DNA of 64,000 nucleotides from Acidaminobacter hydrogenoformans DSM 2784 (GCF_900103005.1 NZ_FMWL01000002.1:341395-405394), one strand, 5' to 3'. Positions 17,335 to 26,389 are shown, numbered from the stretch's first letter. The notes: a model not told the origin generated them from the letters alone. Made by a program: numbers and translations.

Positions 17335-19050
17335 CTATCTTGGCGGCATGCCAGTTGGGCCAAAGGTCACTTTGTCCGCAGGCTCCCACCAGAGCGGCAC
17401 TTTGATGCTGTCAGTCGTCAGCTTGCCTTTGCCGTTGGCGACATCTTTCGCCGTCTCATAGCCTGCCTGAGCATGGCGGATAACACCAATGCCGGAGTCA
17501 ACCGTCAGGGACGCCTCGAGGCGAAGGTCTGCTTCTTCTGTACCGTCCGCAATCATGGTGACGCCTGTGTGAACCGCTTCACCCATGGAGTAGTTCGCCT
17601 GGATTGCAATGAGGTCACAGCCCGCAGAAGCGTTGAGGAGGCCGTTGAGGTAAGGCCAGTCGGAGATCAGGTCACCGCCGTCCTTCATATCCTCAGATTC
17701 AAAGGTAGGGTTCACTATGGAGCCGCTGTCGAGGTTATCGCGGGAGAACGCTACAGGACCCTTGATTTCGCCCTTCTTGATCAGGTCGTTGACCGCAAGG
17801 CCAAAGCGTTTACGCTGACCAAAGCCCATATAGCAGATTCTTGCTGGAAGCGCCTCAATAGGGAGATGCTTTCTGGCCAGCTTGATCCAGCGCTCGACAA
17901 GTGGGTCGCCTGCGCAGATTTCGAGGGCAAGGTCGTCGAGTCTCGCAAGGTCAGAGGCTTCGCCGGAGATGCAAGTCCAGCGGAAAGGTCCGCGGCCTTC
18001 GCAGAAGAGCGGTCTGATGTACGCTGCGACAAAGCCAGGGATTTGCTTCGCTTCTTCTTTTGGCATGCCGGCATCCATACACTCTTTACGGATGCTTGTG
18101 CCATATTCGAAGACTTCAGCGCCCTTCCTGGAGAACGCGATCATAGCGCGCAGCTGACGGATCATAGTGTCCTGGGCATCTTTAAGATAAGCTTTTCTGT
18201 CACGGGCACGGTACTCGTCTGCCTGCTCGCCAGTGTAGCCGGATGGAATGTAGGAAATTGGGTCATGGCATGGGCACATTTCACTGACAATGTCAGGCTG
18301 GAAGCCTTTTTCGTACGCTTCCCAATAGACGTCCGCAGCGTTGCCTACAATACCGATAGAAACAGGCTTCTTGGCCGCTGCATGCTCTTCCGCAATTTTT
18401 CTCGCTTCATCAAAGGAATGGACAAACATGTCCAGATAGTTCTTTTCAATTCTGCGCTGGAGGACGCGCTCGTCCGCGTCGACAATAATCGCGACGCCGC
18501 CGTGCATCTTCATGGCCCAGCTTTGGTTGCCGCCCATGCCGCCTGCGCCGGCAGTCAAGTAAATCTTGCCGCTGAGGTCATTGTCAAAGCGCTTGATGGC
18601 TATTGCGGACAAGGTTTCAAACGTGCCCTGGATAACGCCTTGTGTGCCAATGTATTCCCAAGGTGCCGCCGTATATTGGGCGAACATGGTGAGGTTTTTA
18701 TCCTGCAGGTCATAGAAGACTTCCCAGGTTGCCTTCATGATGTTTGTAGTCGCCATGACGACGCGTGGGGCAAGCTTGTGGGTTTTGAAGATCGCCACCG
18801 GCATACCGGACTGGATGACGAGGGTTTCGTTGTCCTCAAGCTCTTTCAGTGACTTGACAATAGCGTGGTAGGATTCCCAGTTTCTCGCGCACTTGCCGTT
18901 TCCGCCGTAAATGACGAGAAGCTCAGGAATCTCAGCATTCTCCATATTGTTCTCAAGCATTCTGAGAATGGTTTCCTGTTTCCAGCCTTTACAACGAAGT
19001 GTGTCGCCGCGCTGCGCCTTGACCGAGTATAAAATCTCTGCATTTGCCAC
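17335..19050 (-). CDS. hutU: Urocanate hydratase
   Basis: Adds water to urocanate to form imidazolonepropionate, with NAD+ as a tightly bound cofactor. Motifs: IYGGNGKCARNWESYHAIV, TAGAGGMGGNQSWAMKMHGG (NAD site) and SEMCPCHDPISYIPSGYTG. I chose the GTG at 19050 (571 aa) because AAGGAGG lies 8 bases upstream; the longer frame would overlap the promoter. First gene of the hut operon, directly behind the sigma-54 promoter. Confidence 0.95.
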   Translation of the reverse strand: MANAEILYSVKAQRGDTLRCKGWKQETILRMLENNMENAEIPELLVIYGGNGKCARNWESYHAIVKSLKELEDNETLVIQSGMPVAIFKTHKLAPRVVMATTNIMKATWEVFYDLQDKNLTMFAQYTAAPWEYIGTQGVIQGTFETLSAIAIKRFDNDLSGKIYLTAGAGGMGGNQSWAMKMHGGVAIIVDADERVLQRRIEKNYLDMFVHSFDEARKIAEEHAAAKKPVSIGIVGNAADVYWEAYEKGFQPDIVSEMCPCHDPISYIPSGYTGEQADEYRARDRKAYLKDAQDTMIRQLRAMIAFSRKGAEVFEYGTSIRKECMDAGMPKEEAKQIPGFVAAYIRPLFCEGRGPFRWTCISGEASDLARLDDLALEICAGDPLVERWIKLARKHLPIEALPARICYMGFGQRKRFGLAVNDLIKKGEIKGPVAFSRDNLDSGSIVNPTFESEDMKDGGDLISDWPYLNGLLNASAGCDLIAIQANYSMGEAVHTGVTMIADGTEEADLRLEASLTVDSGIGVIRHAQAGYETAKDVANGKGKLTTDSIKVPLWWEPADKVTFGPTGMPPR

Positions 19051-19103
19051 TTGAATGTCCTCCTTATAATTTGAAAAGTTTTTTGACCTATGCCGTTTAT
19101 ATA

Positions 19104-19119
19104 AGCAAAAGGTATGCCA
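19104..19119 (-). promoter_or_regulatory. Sigma-54 (-24/-12) promoter of the hut operon
   Basis: On the minus strand TGGCAT-N5-TTGCT matches the sigma-54 consensus TGGCAC-N5-TTGCW at every position but one, with GG and GC correctly spaced. It lies about 40 bases before the hutU ribosome-binding site. The gene of a sigma-54-dependent activator follows upstream, which makes the call coherent. Confidence 0.85.
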
Positions 19120-19214
19120 AGTTTGATCAGGTGTTTCTATTTTTCTGAACATGTTGCAACTACTGTCTTTTAGAAATTCACTTAAAATTTCTTTAAACTG
19201 CATTTCTTATTTTT

Positions 19215-19294
19215 GTATAAAAACTGTACACTTTTAAGGTAATAACGTTCATTTTGAATGTAAAATATTTTACACCAAAGTATAGTTTTTATAC
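19215..19294. promoter_or_regulatory. Candidate enhancer sites upstream of hutU
   Basis: Two GTATA-N5-TATAC type inverted repeats lie about 95-190 bases upstream of the -24/-12 element: 19215-19229 (one mismatch, TGTAC) and 19280-19294 (perfect). The palindrome TGTAAAATATTTTACA (19259-19274) sits just before the second. Distance and symmetry suit binding sites for the activator encoded next door. Confidence 0.6.
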
Positions 19295-19512
19295 ATTGTC
19301 GTTAACAATCGTTGCGCTGCCGTCTTAACTGAGCAAGGAAATTCAGATTTGTCGCCAGAGCATCTCCCCTTTTATTGATTTTATTGTTGTTTGACTTGCC
19401 AATGTATAAAGCAAGGAGCGTGCCAATTATGGGAACCATCGGCAAAAAATCACTGTAAGCCTTGAAAATGCACAATATTTTTCTGGTGCTTCAGTTTCGC
19501 TCACAATTTATC

Positions 19513-19558
19513 AAAAACAAAAAACAGCGAGGTGTATAATTTTCATACACATCGCTGT
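19513..19558 (-). terminator. Terminator of the hut activator gene
   Basis: On the minus strand CAGCGA-x-GTGTAT pairs with ATACAC-x-TCGCTG around 7 bases, followed by TTTTTTG and more T. The loop-proximal part also reads GTATA-N5-CATAC, resembling the candidate enhancer sites, so a double role is possible. Confidence 0.75.
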
Positions 19559-19579
19559 CATCAGACGTTGGAATCGGGA

Positions 19580-19614
19580 TGCAAAATATTTTACAATCTG
19601 TATAAATTCTATAC
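19580..19614. promoter_or_regulatory. Second copy of the hut enhancer-like module
   Basis: TGCAAAATATTTTACA (19580-19595) followed after 4 bases by the perfect GTATA-N5-TATAC (19600-19614) repeats the layout seen at 19259-19294. It abuts the stop codon of the activator gene, about 480 bases from the hut promoter. Confidence 0.5.
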
Positions 19615-19620
19615 AGAAGC

Positions 19621-21072
19621 TTACGAGGTGGGTTTTTCAATTCCCAGGCGCTTCATTTTATAAAGCAGGCTTTGCCGGATAATGCCCAGCTCCCTGGAGG
19701 TCGAGGAGATATTGTAGCTGTTGCGGCAGAGGGCGTCCAGGATAATTTCCCGTTCGAAGCTGTCCACCCGGTCGTTGAGGGGCTCTTTCCTTTGGGGCTT
19801 TGGCCGCTCGCTGTCTGTCCCCAGGTTCAGGGAGGCTTTCAGATACGCGGGGAGGTGAGTGCCTTCAAGGACGCGGGTTTGGTCATCATTGTGGACCATC
19901 AGGTTTTCTATGACGTGCTCAAGCTCCCGGATATTGCCTGGCCAGCCGTAGTTTTCGAAGGCGCGTTCCAGGGTTTCGGAAAGCTGTTCGACATGGGTGT
20001 TCAGCATGTGATTGTATTTCTGGATGAAAAAGCGGGTCAGGCACCGGATATCCTCGGGCCGCTGCCTGAGAGGTAAAATATAAAGGCTGAGGCCGCCAAT
20101 TCTGTAATAGAGATCCTGGCGGAGCTTGCCTTCGCCAATCAGCTTGAGGGGATCCTCGTTCATGGCGCAGACGACCCGGCATTTCACTGGTACGAACTCG
20201 GAGCCGCCCACCCGGTTGACCTTGCGCTCCTGAAGAACTCTTAAGAGCTTGGTCTGCATGGACACAGGCATGGAATTCAACTCATCCAGGAACAGGGTCC
20301 CGCCACGGGCGTCCTCGAAGAGACCGCTTCGGTCCAGTGCCCCGGTGTAGGCGCCTTTCACGGTGCCAAAGAGGATGCCCTCCAGGAGATTTTCCGGGAT
20401 GGCGGCGCAGTTGATGCCTATGAAGGGCTCCTTGTGCTTTTTCCCGTGGTTGTGAATGCTCTGGGCGTAGACCTCCTTGCCCGTGCCGGTTTCCCCTACA
20501 ATGAGAATGTTATTGTCCAGCCAGGCGATCTTCTGGGCTTCTTTGATGAGCTGCCGGGTCGCCTCGCTGTCGCCTATGATGTTGGAGAAGCTGTAGCGGG
20601 TACCGTTGCCCGGGTCCTCCACCGGCTCCTGCATTTCAGGATCCAGGCTGAGGAAGCGTCGCTTGAGCTCAATGGCTTCCTCAAGGAGGGAGTGAAGCTT
20701 GGTTTCGTTCTTGCTGATGGAAAAGACGCCTACCGCCTCACCGTTTTTAATGATGGGATAGGTGCTGTAAGAGACGTATTTTGGGATGCCGTTGTTGATG
20801 GCGTGGGCTTCGTAGCGGTTTTCCACCGCTTTTCCGCTGGTCAGGACCTGACGGTGCTCAGACTCGTTTTCAGGATCATAGCCGTAGGCCTCCCACAGGG
20901 GTTTGCCTATGATTTCGGTGCCCCGCAATTCCTCGAGCCTCTCCTGTGCCTGGTTGTAGATGATGAGCCGGCCCTGTGCGTCGCTCATGACGACACCATC
21001 GGAAATTGACTCTATGATTTTTTGAAGCGCAAAGAGCAGCATCTCTGGATCTGCCTTGGCATAAACAGCCAT
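19621..21072 (-). CDS. Sigma-54-dependent activator, PAS-AAA+-Fis type (RocR-like)
   Basis: Enhancer-binding activator. Residues about 10-125 form a PAS sensor (ESISDGVVMSDAQGRLIIYN). The AAA+ domain has Walker A GETGTGKE (193-200), the sigma-54-contacting loop GAYTGA (240-245, with Tyr in place of the usual Phe) and Walker B GGTLFLDELN (257-266). A C-terminal Fis-type helix-turn-helix ends NSYNISSTSRELGIIRQSLLYKMKRLGI. AAAGGAGG precedes the ATG. Position next to a sigma-54 promoter at hutU makes it the likely hut regulator, perhaps sensing histidine or urocanate through the PAS domain (inference). Confidence 0.9.
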   Translation of the reverse strand: MAVYAKADPEMLLFALQKIIESISDGVVMSDAQGRLIIYNQAQERLEELRGTEIIGKPLWEAYGYDPENESEHRQVLTSGKAVENRYEAHAINNGIPKYVSYSTYPIIKNGEAVGVFSISKNETKLHSLLEEAIELKRRFLSLDPEMQEPVEDPGNGTRYSFSNIIGDSEATRQLIKEAQKIAWLDNNILIVGETGTGKEVYAQSIHNHGKKHKEPFIGINCAAIPENLLEGILFGTVKGAYTGALDRSGLFEDARGGTLFLDELNSMPVSMQTKLLRVLQERKVNRVGGSEFVPVKCRVVCAMNEDPLKLIGEGKLRQDLYYRIGGLSLYILPLRQRPEDIRCLTRFFIQKYNHMLNTHVEQLSETLERAFENYGWPGNIRELEHVIENLMVHNDDQTRVLEGTHLPAYLKASLNLGTDSERPKPQRKEPLNDRVDSFEREIILDALCRNSYNISSTSRELGIIRQSLLYKMKRLGIEKPTS

Positions 21073-21090
21073 GTGCGCAGGACCTCCTTT

Positions 21091-22227
21091 CTATCTGGGA
21101 TCTTCTATTCTGCCGTATTTTAAAACCTTTTCGTGGAAGGTGACGGACAGGGATGTTTCGATTTCCTTCAGGAAGGATTCCTCCTGAGCTGTAGCCAGGA
21201 CGATGGCGTAGCCTTCGCCGGTATAGCGGGCGGTTCGGCCCACACGGTGGACGTACTCCTCGACTTTCTTTGGCACGTCGGCGCTGACGACGACGTTGAG
21301 GCCGGCAATGTCCAGGCCCCTGGCCGCCAGGTCGGAAGCAATGAGCACCTGATACCGGCCGGAGCGGAAGCCCTCCATGGCATCCTTGCGGTCCTGCCGC
21401 TCGGAGGCGCCAAAAATGGCTTTGGCGCTGACCTTGTGATGGCGCAGATATTTCTCCATATTCTGGATATGCTCGTTCTTATTGAGAAAGACCAGAATTT
21501 TTTCCGTATTCAGGGCGTGGGCAATTTTTCTGACCGCGTCCGGCTTGTCCCGGAGGTCACACTGAACGTAGAGGTGGGTGATATTTGGGTTGACCAGGTT
21601 GCTTTCGAGACGGATGACCTGGGGCGTCTTCATGATTTCTGTCAGGATGGTTTCCGCCTGAGGGGTGATGGAAGCGGAGAACGCCATGAGCTGGCGGTCG
21701 CGAAGTGTCGTTTTGATAACGGCGCGGCAGTCCGCAAGCTTCGTGTCATCCATGAGCTTATCCGCCTCGTCCAGCACTATGGTCTTGACCTCGTGCATCT
21801 TGAGCTTTTTCATGGCGATGAGCTCCGTCATCCGGCCCGGGGATCCCACGACGATCTGCGGCTTGCTTTTAAGGGCCTCCACCTGGCGCTTCAGGCTGGT
21901 TTCGCCTATCAGTACCTGGCACTGGACCGCCACACCAGCGTTTTGGGCCAGCTTCTTGACCTCATTGCCAATCTGGACACTGAGCTCATGGGTGGGGCTG
22001 ATGACGACCGCTTGCAGGGCTTTCGAGCTTGGGTCAATGCTTTCGAAAACAGGCAGCAGATACGCCAGAGTTTTTCCGGAGCCTGTCACGGATTGGGCGA
22101 TCACATCCTGACGCGCGAGGGCATATGGGATAACCGCCTCCTGAACTTCCGTAGGGGTGGCTATACTGGCTTTGGAGAGGCCCGCGATCAGGGCTTCTGA
22201 AATACCGAGTTCTTTGAATGTTTTCAT
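21091..22227 (-). CDS. DEAD-box RNA helicase
   Basis: ATP-dependent RNA helicase of 378 aa. Motif Q and I: TPTEVQEAVIPYALARQDVIAQ followed by SVTGSGKT; motif Ib SPGRM; motif II VLDEADKLM; motif III SAS; motif VI YVHRVGRTAR. The C terminus ends shortly after RecA domain 2, without the RNA-binding extension of DbpA or CsdA. The start at 22227 has GGAGG 7 bases upstream. The stop lies 18 bases from the start of the hut activator gene, so the two may be co-transcribed. Confidence 0.93.
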   Translation of the reverse strand: MKTFKELGISEALIAGLSKASIATPTEVQEAVIPYALARQDVIAQSVTGSGKTLAYLLPVFESIDPSSKALQAVVISPTHELSVQIGNEVKKLAQNAGVAVQCQVLIGETSLKRQVEALKSKPQIVVGSPGRMTELIAMKKLKMHEVKTIVLDEADKLMDDTKLADCRAVIKTTLRDRQLMAFSASITPQAETILTEIMKTPQVIRLESNLVNPNITHLYVQCDLRDKPDAVRKIAHALNTEKILVFLNKNEHIQNMEKYLRHHKVSAKAIFGASERQDRKDAMEGFRSGRYQVLIASDLAARGLDIAGLNVVVSADVPKKVEEYVHRVGRTARYTGEGYAIVLATAQEESFLKEIETSLSVTFHEKVLKYGRIEDPR

Positions 22228-22303
22228 GATGGATCCTCCTGCTGAGTGTATAAAGATTATACACACTTTAACACAGCTGGCGTTTGAAAGCTACTTGAAA
22301 TTT

Positions 22304-22425
22304 GGTTGGGGACAGGGACTGACCGGAATTCTGGTTGGGGACTGGGCCGCGTCAGAGTTCTGGTCGGGGACAGGGACATACCACACTTCGACTTGGGACT
22401 GGACTGTGCGGTTGGGGACTGGGCC
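22304..22425 (+). repeat. 29-bp spaced GGTTGGGGACAGGGAC repeats
   Basis: GGTTGGGGACNGGGNC-type units start at 22304, 22333, 22362 and (degenerate) 22391, that is every 29 bases, with a further unit at 22410. The units match each other only in the first 16 bases. The array fills most of the 295-base gap between the helicase and the next gene, and the same family recurs through the window. No gene is seen in the gap. Confidence 0.85.
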
Positions 22426-22522
22426 CGACCAAACCCCCACCCGGAATGGAACCATAGCGCACCCCACTTCGTCTAAAGAATGTACTCTCAACAACGATCA
22501 GATTCAACCGGAGGTGAAGGTT

Positions 22523-23041
22523 ATGCTCAAGAAAAAGCTTTACAATTTAACGGCTGTGGCGGTCATTGTAATCCTGACAGCCCTGTTGTTCAACGGATGC
22601 GCGTCACAAACGATCCAGCCTTCTGAGACCATAAATGGCTTTGTGCCACTTGCTGAAGTCCCAGCGGACTACCCATTCGAAGAAGCCACCCAGCGCGGCG
22701 ACGTGGTCAACCTGCACGGCGAGCTGAGCAACATGGAAGCTTATGAAAAATTTAAGGGCACCATAGAAAAAAGCGAGCCCACCTTCATGCGCTTCGTCGC
22801 CTACACCATTGAAGGCGATCCCATCCTCATGGATGTCAATTTTGACGGCACTTTGTTCCAAGTCACTCATGACGTCAGCCGCGACGCCTTTGCAGGCGGC
22901 ATTGACAAAGTCATGAGCTATACCTATGAAGGCTTTGAGCTGCTGGAAGACGGCCGGATCAGACTCCACAGCGCCGCTGCCACGCAGCCTATCCCCGGCA
23001 CAGAAGCACCGCAGGAGGTGGTCCTCCCTTTAGGGATGTAG
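22523..23041 (+). CDS. DUF4362-family lipoprotein
   Basis: Predicted secreted lipoprotein of 172 aa. Signal peptide MLKKKLYNLTAVAVIVILTA ends at the lipobox FNGC (Cys about 26). The mature part, PFEEATQRGDVVNLHGELSN, with FMRFVAYTIEGDPILMDVNFDG, matches DUF4362, a domain of unknown function found on Firmicute lipoproteins. GGAGGTGAAGG precedes the ATG at 22523. The function is unknown. Confidence 0.85.
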   Translation: MLKKKLYNLTAVAVIVILTALLFNGCASQTIQPSETINGFVPLAEVPADYPFEEATQRGDVVNLHGELSNMEAYEKFKGTIEKSEPTFMRFVAYTIEGDPILMDVNFDGTLFQVTHDVSRDAFAGGIDKVMSYTYEGFELLEDGRIRLHSAAATQPIPGTEAPQEVVLPLGM

Positions 23042-23193
23042 GGGACATTCAACAGGCTTATTAGTTAACGCCGTTTGTATTTGTCACCTGACGCCAGGAA
23101 ACGGGTAAATAACAATTGAGATTAATTTCAGGCATCTAATTCCCCCCCAGTTGATTACCATTACTCAAATAAACCATAAAGGATGTGAGCCAA

Positions 23194-25587
23194 GTGAAAA
23201 AAATTTTATCGATCCTGATGCTGGCCGTTCTGGCCATCACCGCGGCTCTGCCGGCCATGGCCGAGACAACGGCTGCCGGAGACGGTTCAATCGCGCTGTA
23301 TATAGGCAGTCCGCTGACGTTGTCCGCGGGCGTCATCAAGCCGCTGGATCCAGACAATCCTAACGTGGCCGCCATAGTTCACAAAGACCGGACCCTTGTG
23401 CCGGCCCGGGCGGTGGCGGAGCATTTTGGCGCAGAAGTCAGCTACGACGCACAAAAGCAAGCTGCTGTCATCGAATTTGGCGGCAAGCAGTTTATCTTCT
23501 ATTTCAACAAAAACTACTATGACCTCATCCAGACGGATCAGCCCGCCAAACGGGTCACCTTTGACACCGAGGCCTTAGTCATTGAGAATCGCGCTATGCT
23601 GCCGCTGCGGGTCATCTGCGAGGATGTCCTCGGCAAAGCCGTAAGCTATGACAGCAACGTCATTGTCATTGGCGACAAACTCGTGGATCTTGCGGCAAAC
23701 CAGACGCTGCGCGAAAGCATCCGTGCCAAGATTGGCCAGGCTGTGAAGGTCTCCTCCCTCTGGCAGCTGAAGACACTTCTTTCGAACAGCATCAATCAAT
23801 ATGGCGCGTACGGCGGCCTGAAGGAAGCCGTGCCAGAGACGTCCGCAGAGGCACCAGCAGCGGAGGCGCCGTCACCATCGGCAGCAGAGGATTCTGCAGC
23901 GGGCGCGGGCCGCGACTACTCCACCACCAACGAACAAGTGGCGGGGATTGAAGAGGCAGACCTCGTCAAGACGGACGGCAAGTTCATCTATGTGGCCTCA
24001 GGCAACGTCGTCAGCGTTGTGAAGGCCGATGGTCGCGACATGACCCTCACCGACACCATCCGCATGCCTGTCGATACCAAAACCGGCCAGGGGATCCACA
24101 TCTCCGAGCTCTATATCGACAGCGGCCGCTTAATCATCCTTGGCTCCAAGAACCAGCCGCAGCCAAGACCAGTAGACCTGCCAGCCACCATGGACGACGC
24201 AGTTTCAGAGCCTGCACCCGCTGAACCGGTCACGGTTGACGCGGAAAACGACTTAAGGATTGGCATCATGCCGCCTTACTACAGCAAGAGCTTCGTCTAC
24301 ACCGGCGTCTACACGATCACTGACGCAGGGAAAGCCGAGCTGCTGAAAGAGTTCGAACTCGAGGGCAACCTGCTCTCAAGCCGCAAAAAAGACGACACCG
24401 TTTACCTTGCCGTCAACAAATACAATTACTACTATATCATGGAGGACGTCCTCCCAATGCTTCGCGACAGCGCTAAAAGCGACGACTACAAGGCACTCTC
24501 CGTGAGCCAGGTCATGTACTATCCGGGCAACACCACGCCTGAATACCTGATGGTCGCCGCCATTGACATCCGCGACAAGGAAACGCCGTCCACCGTGGAA
24601 GCCATTCTTGGCAGTGGCACCCAGATCTATATGAACGACCACGCCCTGTATATTGCCCGCCAGGATTACAGCGATCCGTCCGGAACCACCACCAGCCTTT
24701 CCAAGTTCAGCATTGACGGACTGAAGATTGGCTTCGCCGGCGGCGGCAAAGTCAAGGGCACCCTGCTCAACCAATTCTCCATGGACGAGTACGAAGGGCA
24801 CCTGCGCCTCGCCACCACCCGCTGGGCCGGCGAAACCACAAGCGCAGTGTACGTTCTCGACAGTCAGCTTAACGTAGTAGGCAAAGTGGAAAACATGGCC
24901 CCAGGCGAAACAATTTATTCCGCCCGCTTCATGGGCGACAAGGGTTATGTCGTCACTTTCAGACAGATCGACCCGCTCTTTGTCCTTGACCTGTCAAACC
25001 CTAAAGCCCCACGCATCACTGGGGAGCTTAAAGTTCCAGGCTTCTCCAACTATCTGCACCCTGTGGAGGAAGATCTGATCCTGGGCATTGGGCAAGGAAC
25101 ACAGGACATCTACACCAGGAATCAGGACGGCGAAGAAGTCGTCATAGGCACCCGCACCGCAGGCATCAAGTTCTCGCTCTTCGACGTGTCTGACATGGGT
25201 AAGCCAAAAGAGATCCAGACGCTGACCCTTGGGGGTTCAGGCAGCTATGCCGAAATGCTATACAACCATAAAGCCATCCTGTTCGACCTCGAGAACCAGA
25301 TGTTCGCCTTCGACGGCACTATTTCAGATGAATATGAAGGCGAAAAGAACCGCGTCAACTACTTCAACGGCGCCGTCATCATGAATTATGATGCTCAGGA
25401 CGGCTTCGACGTCAAAGGTAGACTCGAGAGCCTTCCAGCGATGACCTATCCTCAGGACGGCTACTACTATTCCTGGGTCCGCCGCCTCTGCTACATTGGC
25501 GACACCCTCTACTACGTCCAGGACGGCCGAATCCGCGCCTTTGACAAAGAGACCCTGGCACCACTGACCACAATTTCAATTTATTAG
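23194..25587 (+). CDS. Secreted beta-propeller protein with copper-amine-oxidase-N domain
   Basis: Exported protein of about 797 aa. A signal peptide (MKKILSILMLAVLAITAALP, cleavage after AMA) is followed by a stalk-type Cu_amine_oxidN1 domain (about 35-165: LVPARAVAEHFGAEVSYDAQ and NRAMLPLRVICEDVLG). Next comes an Ala/Pro/Ser-rich linker (about 210-240), then a large beta-propeller domain (NEQVAGIEEADLVKTDGKFI through the C terminus) of the PF09826 type. The GTG start at 23194 has AGGA 10 bases upstream. A role at the cell surface is likely; the ligand is unknown. Confidence 0.88.
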   Translation: MKKILSILMLAVLAITAALPAMAETTAAGDGSIALYIGSPLTLSAGVIKPLDPDNPNVAAIVHKDRTLVPARAVAEHFGAEVSYDAQKQAAVIEFGGKQFIFYFNKNYYDLIQTDQPAKRVTFDTEALVIENRAMLPLRVICEDVLGKAVSYDSNVIVIGDKLVDLAANQTLRESIRAKIGQAVKVSSLWQLKTLLSNSINQYGAYGGLKEAVPETSAEAPAAEAPSPSAAEDSAAGAGRDYSTTNEQVAGIEEADLVKTDGKFIYVASGNVVSVVKADGRDMTLTDTIRMPVDTKTGQGIHISELYIDSGRLIILGSKNQPQPRPVDLPATMDDAVSEPAPAEPVTVDAENDLRIGIMPPYYSKSFVYTGVYTITDAGKAELLKEFELEGNLLSSRKKDDTVYLAVNKYNYYYIMEDVLPMLRDSAKSDDYKALSVSQVMYYPGNTTPEYLMVAAIDIRDKETPSTVEAILGSGTQIYMNDHALYIARQDYSDPSGTTTSLSKFSIDGLKIGFAGGGKVKGTLLNQFSMDEYEGHLRLATTRWAGETTSAVYVLDSQLNVVGKVENMAPGETIYSARFMGDKGYVVTFRQIDPLFVLDLSNPKAPRITGELKVPGFSNYLHPVEEDLILGIGQGTQDIYTRNQDGEEVVIGTRTAGIKFSLFDVSDMGKPKEIQTLTLGGSGSYAEMLYNHKAILFDLENQMFAFDGTISDEYEGEKNRVNYFNGAVIMNYDAQDGFDVKGRLESLPAMTYPQDGYYYSWVRRLCYIGDTLYYVQDGRIRAFDKETLAPLTTISIY

Positions 25588-25590
25588 GGC

Positions 25591-25655
25591 GGCCCAGTCC
25601 CCTGCCAGATTTTTGATTCGGCCCAGTCCCCTGCCAGCAGTCCCTGTCCCCAACC
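25591..25655 (-). repeat. Dispersed GC-rich repeats, 29-bp spacing
   Basis: GGCCCAGTCCCCTGCC at 25591 and again at 25620 (29 bases apart), then GTCCCTGTCCCCAACC at 25640-25655. Same family as the array at 22304, inverted. Confidence 0.8.
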
Positions 25656-25665
25656 AAAAACGGAG

Positions 25666-25711
25666 GGGGCCGGATTCAAAGTTCATCTTTGAATCCGGCC
25701 CCTCTTTTTTT
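25666..25711 (+). terminator. Terminator of the beta-propeller gene
   Basis: Perfect 16-bp stem GGGGCCGGATTCAAAG / CTTTGAATCCGGCCCC followed by TCTTTTTTT. It overlaps the stop codon of the convergent 4Fe-4S gene. Confidence 0.9.
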
Positions 25712-26198
25712 ACACCCTAACCTGTATACTCTTCGTTGGACAAGCCTCCACGCACTTCAGGCACTTCGAGCAGTTGAACGCCGCCCCCGGTGCTTTCTTA
25801 TCCTTCTTGAAAAAGCTGAACTCCGAATTAAGGCTCGTCACATAGCACGCTTTGTCACAGATCCCGCAAGACGTGCACGTCTCCTGCTGCGTCTTCAGCT
25901 TGTAAAGGCTGACCTTGTTCAGCAGCCCCTGCACCCAGGAAACAGGGCACCCAAGCTTGTAATAATTGTACATTTGCCGCTTGGAGTCATCCTCGCTAAG
26001 CTTCGACGTCATTTTTTCCATAATAAAGCCCATAGGGCACATCCATTTGCAGAACGTCTTTCCAAAAACGGCCCCAAGCACCACCGCGACACCCAGCACC
26101 ACCCAGAGGCTGACCTGCAGGACGAAGATTGCCAGGTAAGTTGCCAGTCCAAAGACGAGCTGGATCGATTTTCTGTGCTTCGTTAGATTAGAAATCAT
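25710..26198 (-). CDS. Membrane-anchored 4Fe-4S protein (NapH/YccM-like)
   Basis: Protein of 162 aa. Two hydrophobic segments (about residues 12-45) precede the short motif FCKWMCPMGFI, typical of NapH/CcoG-type membrane ferredoxins. Two cubane sites follow: CTSCGICDKAC (about 108-118) and CSKCLKCVEACP (about 143-154). It is much shorter than NapH, with fewer membrane spans. It probably passes electrons at the membrane; the partner is not evident. Confidence 0.85.
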   Translation of the reverse strand: MISNLTKHRKSIQLVFGLATYLAIFVLQVSLWVVLGVAVVLGAVFGKTFCKWMCPMGFIMEKMTSKLSEDDSKRQMYNYYKLGCPVSWVQGLLNKVSLYKLKTQQETCTSCGICDKACYVTSLNSEFSFFKKDKKAPGAAFNCSKCLKCVEACPTKSIQVRV

Positions 26199-26300
26199 AT
26201 GTAACTCCCTCCAAACGGATAATTGCCCCTCCCCAAGGGGGCTGGGCTATTCCCTTGTAGCATACCACTACTGCGAAGGGAAAACAACACAAAACAAAAA

Positions 26301-26377
26301 GGAAAATAATGGGAGGGGCGCCGATGGTCCGCCGCCCCCCAAGGCAGCTGCCAGCACACACCCTCCTATTATTTTCC
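26301..26377. terminator. Long hairpin, probable terminator of the hydrolase gene
   Basis: GGAAAATAATGGGAGGG (26301-26317) pairs with its near-perfect complement at 26361-26377 around a 43-base loop that holds the palindrome GGCAGCTGCC and one GCCGATGGTC copy. TTTTTGTTTTG follows on the minus strand. It occupies most of the gap 26199-26389. Confidence 0.6.
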
Positions 26378-26389
26378 TTTCTTTTCTCT

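Noticed and set aside
17473..18852. 459-codon plus-strand frame opposite hutU
   Set aside because: hutU is certain from its motifs; the opposite frame is a by-product of GC-rich third positions and has no recognisable domain.
22304..22425. 29-base periodic repeats as a CRISPR array
   Set aside because: Only the first 16 bases are similar and they differ between units, spacers would be 13 bases, the array is very short, and no cas gene is near.
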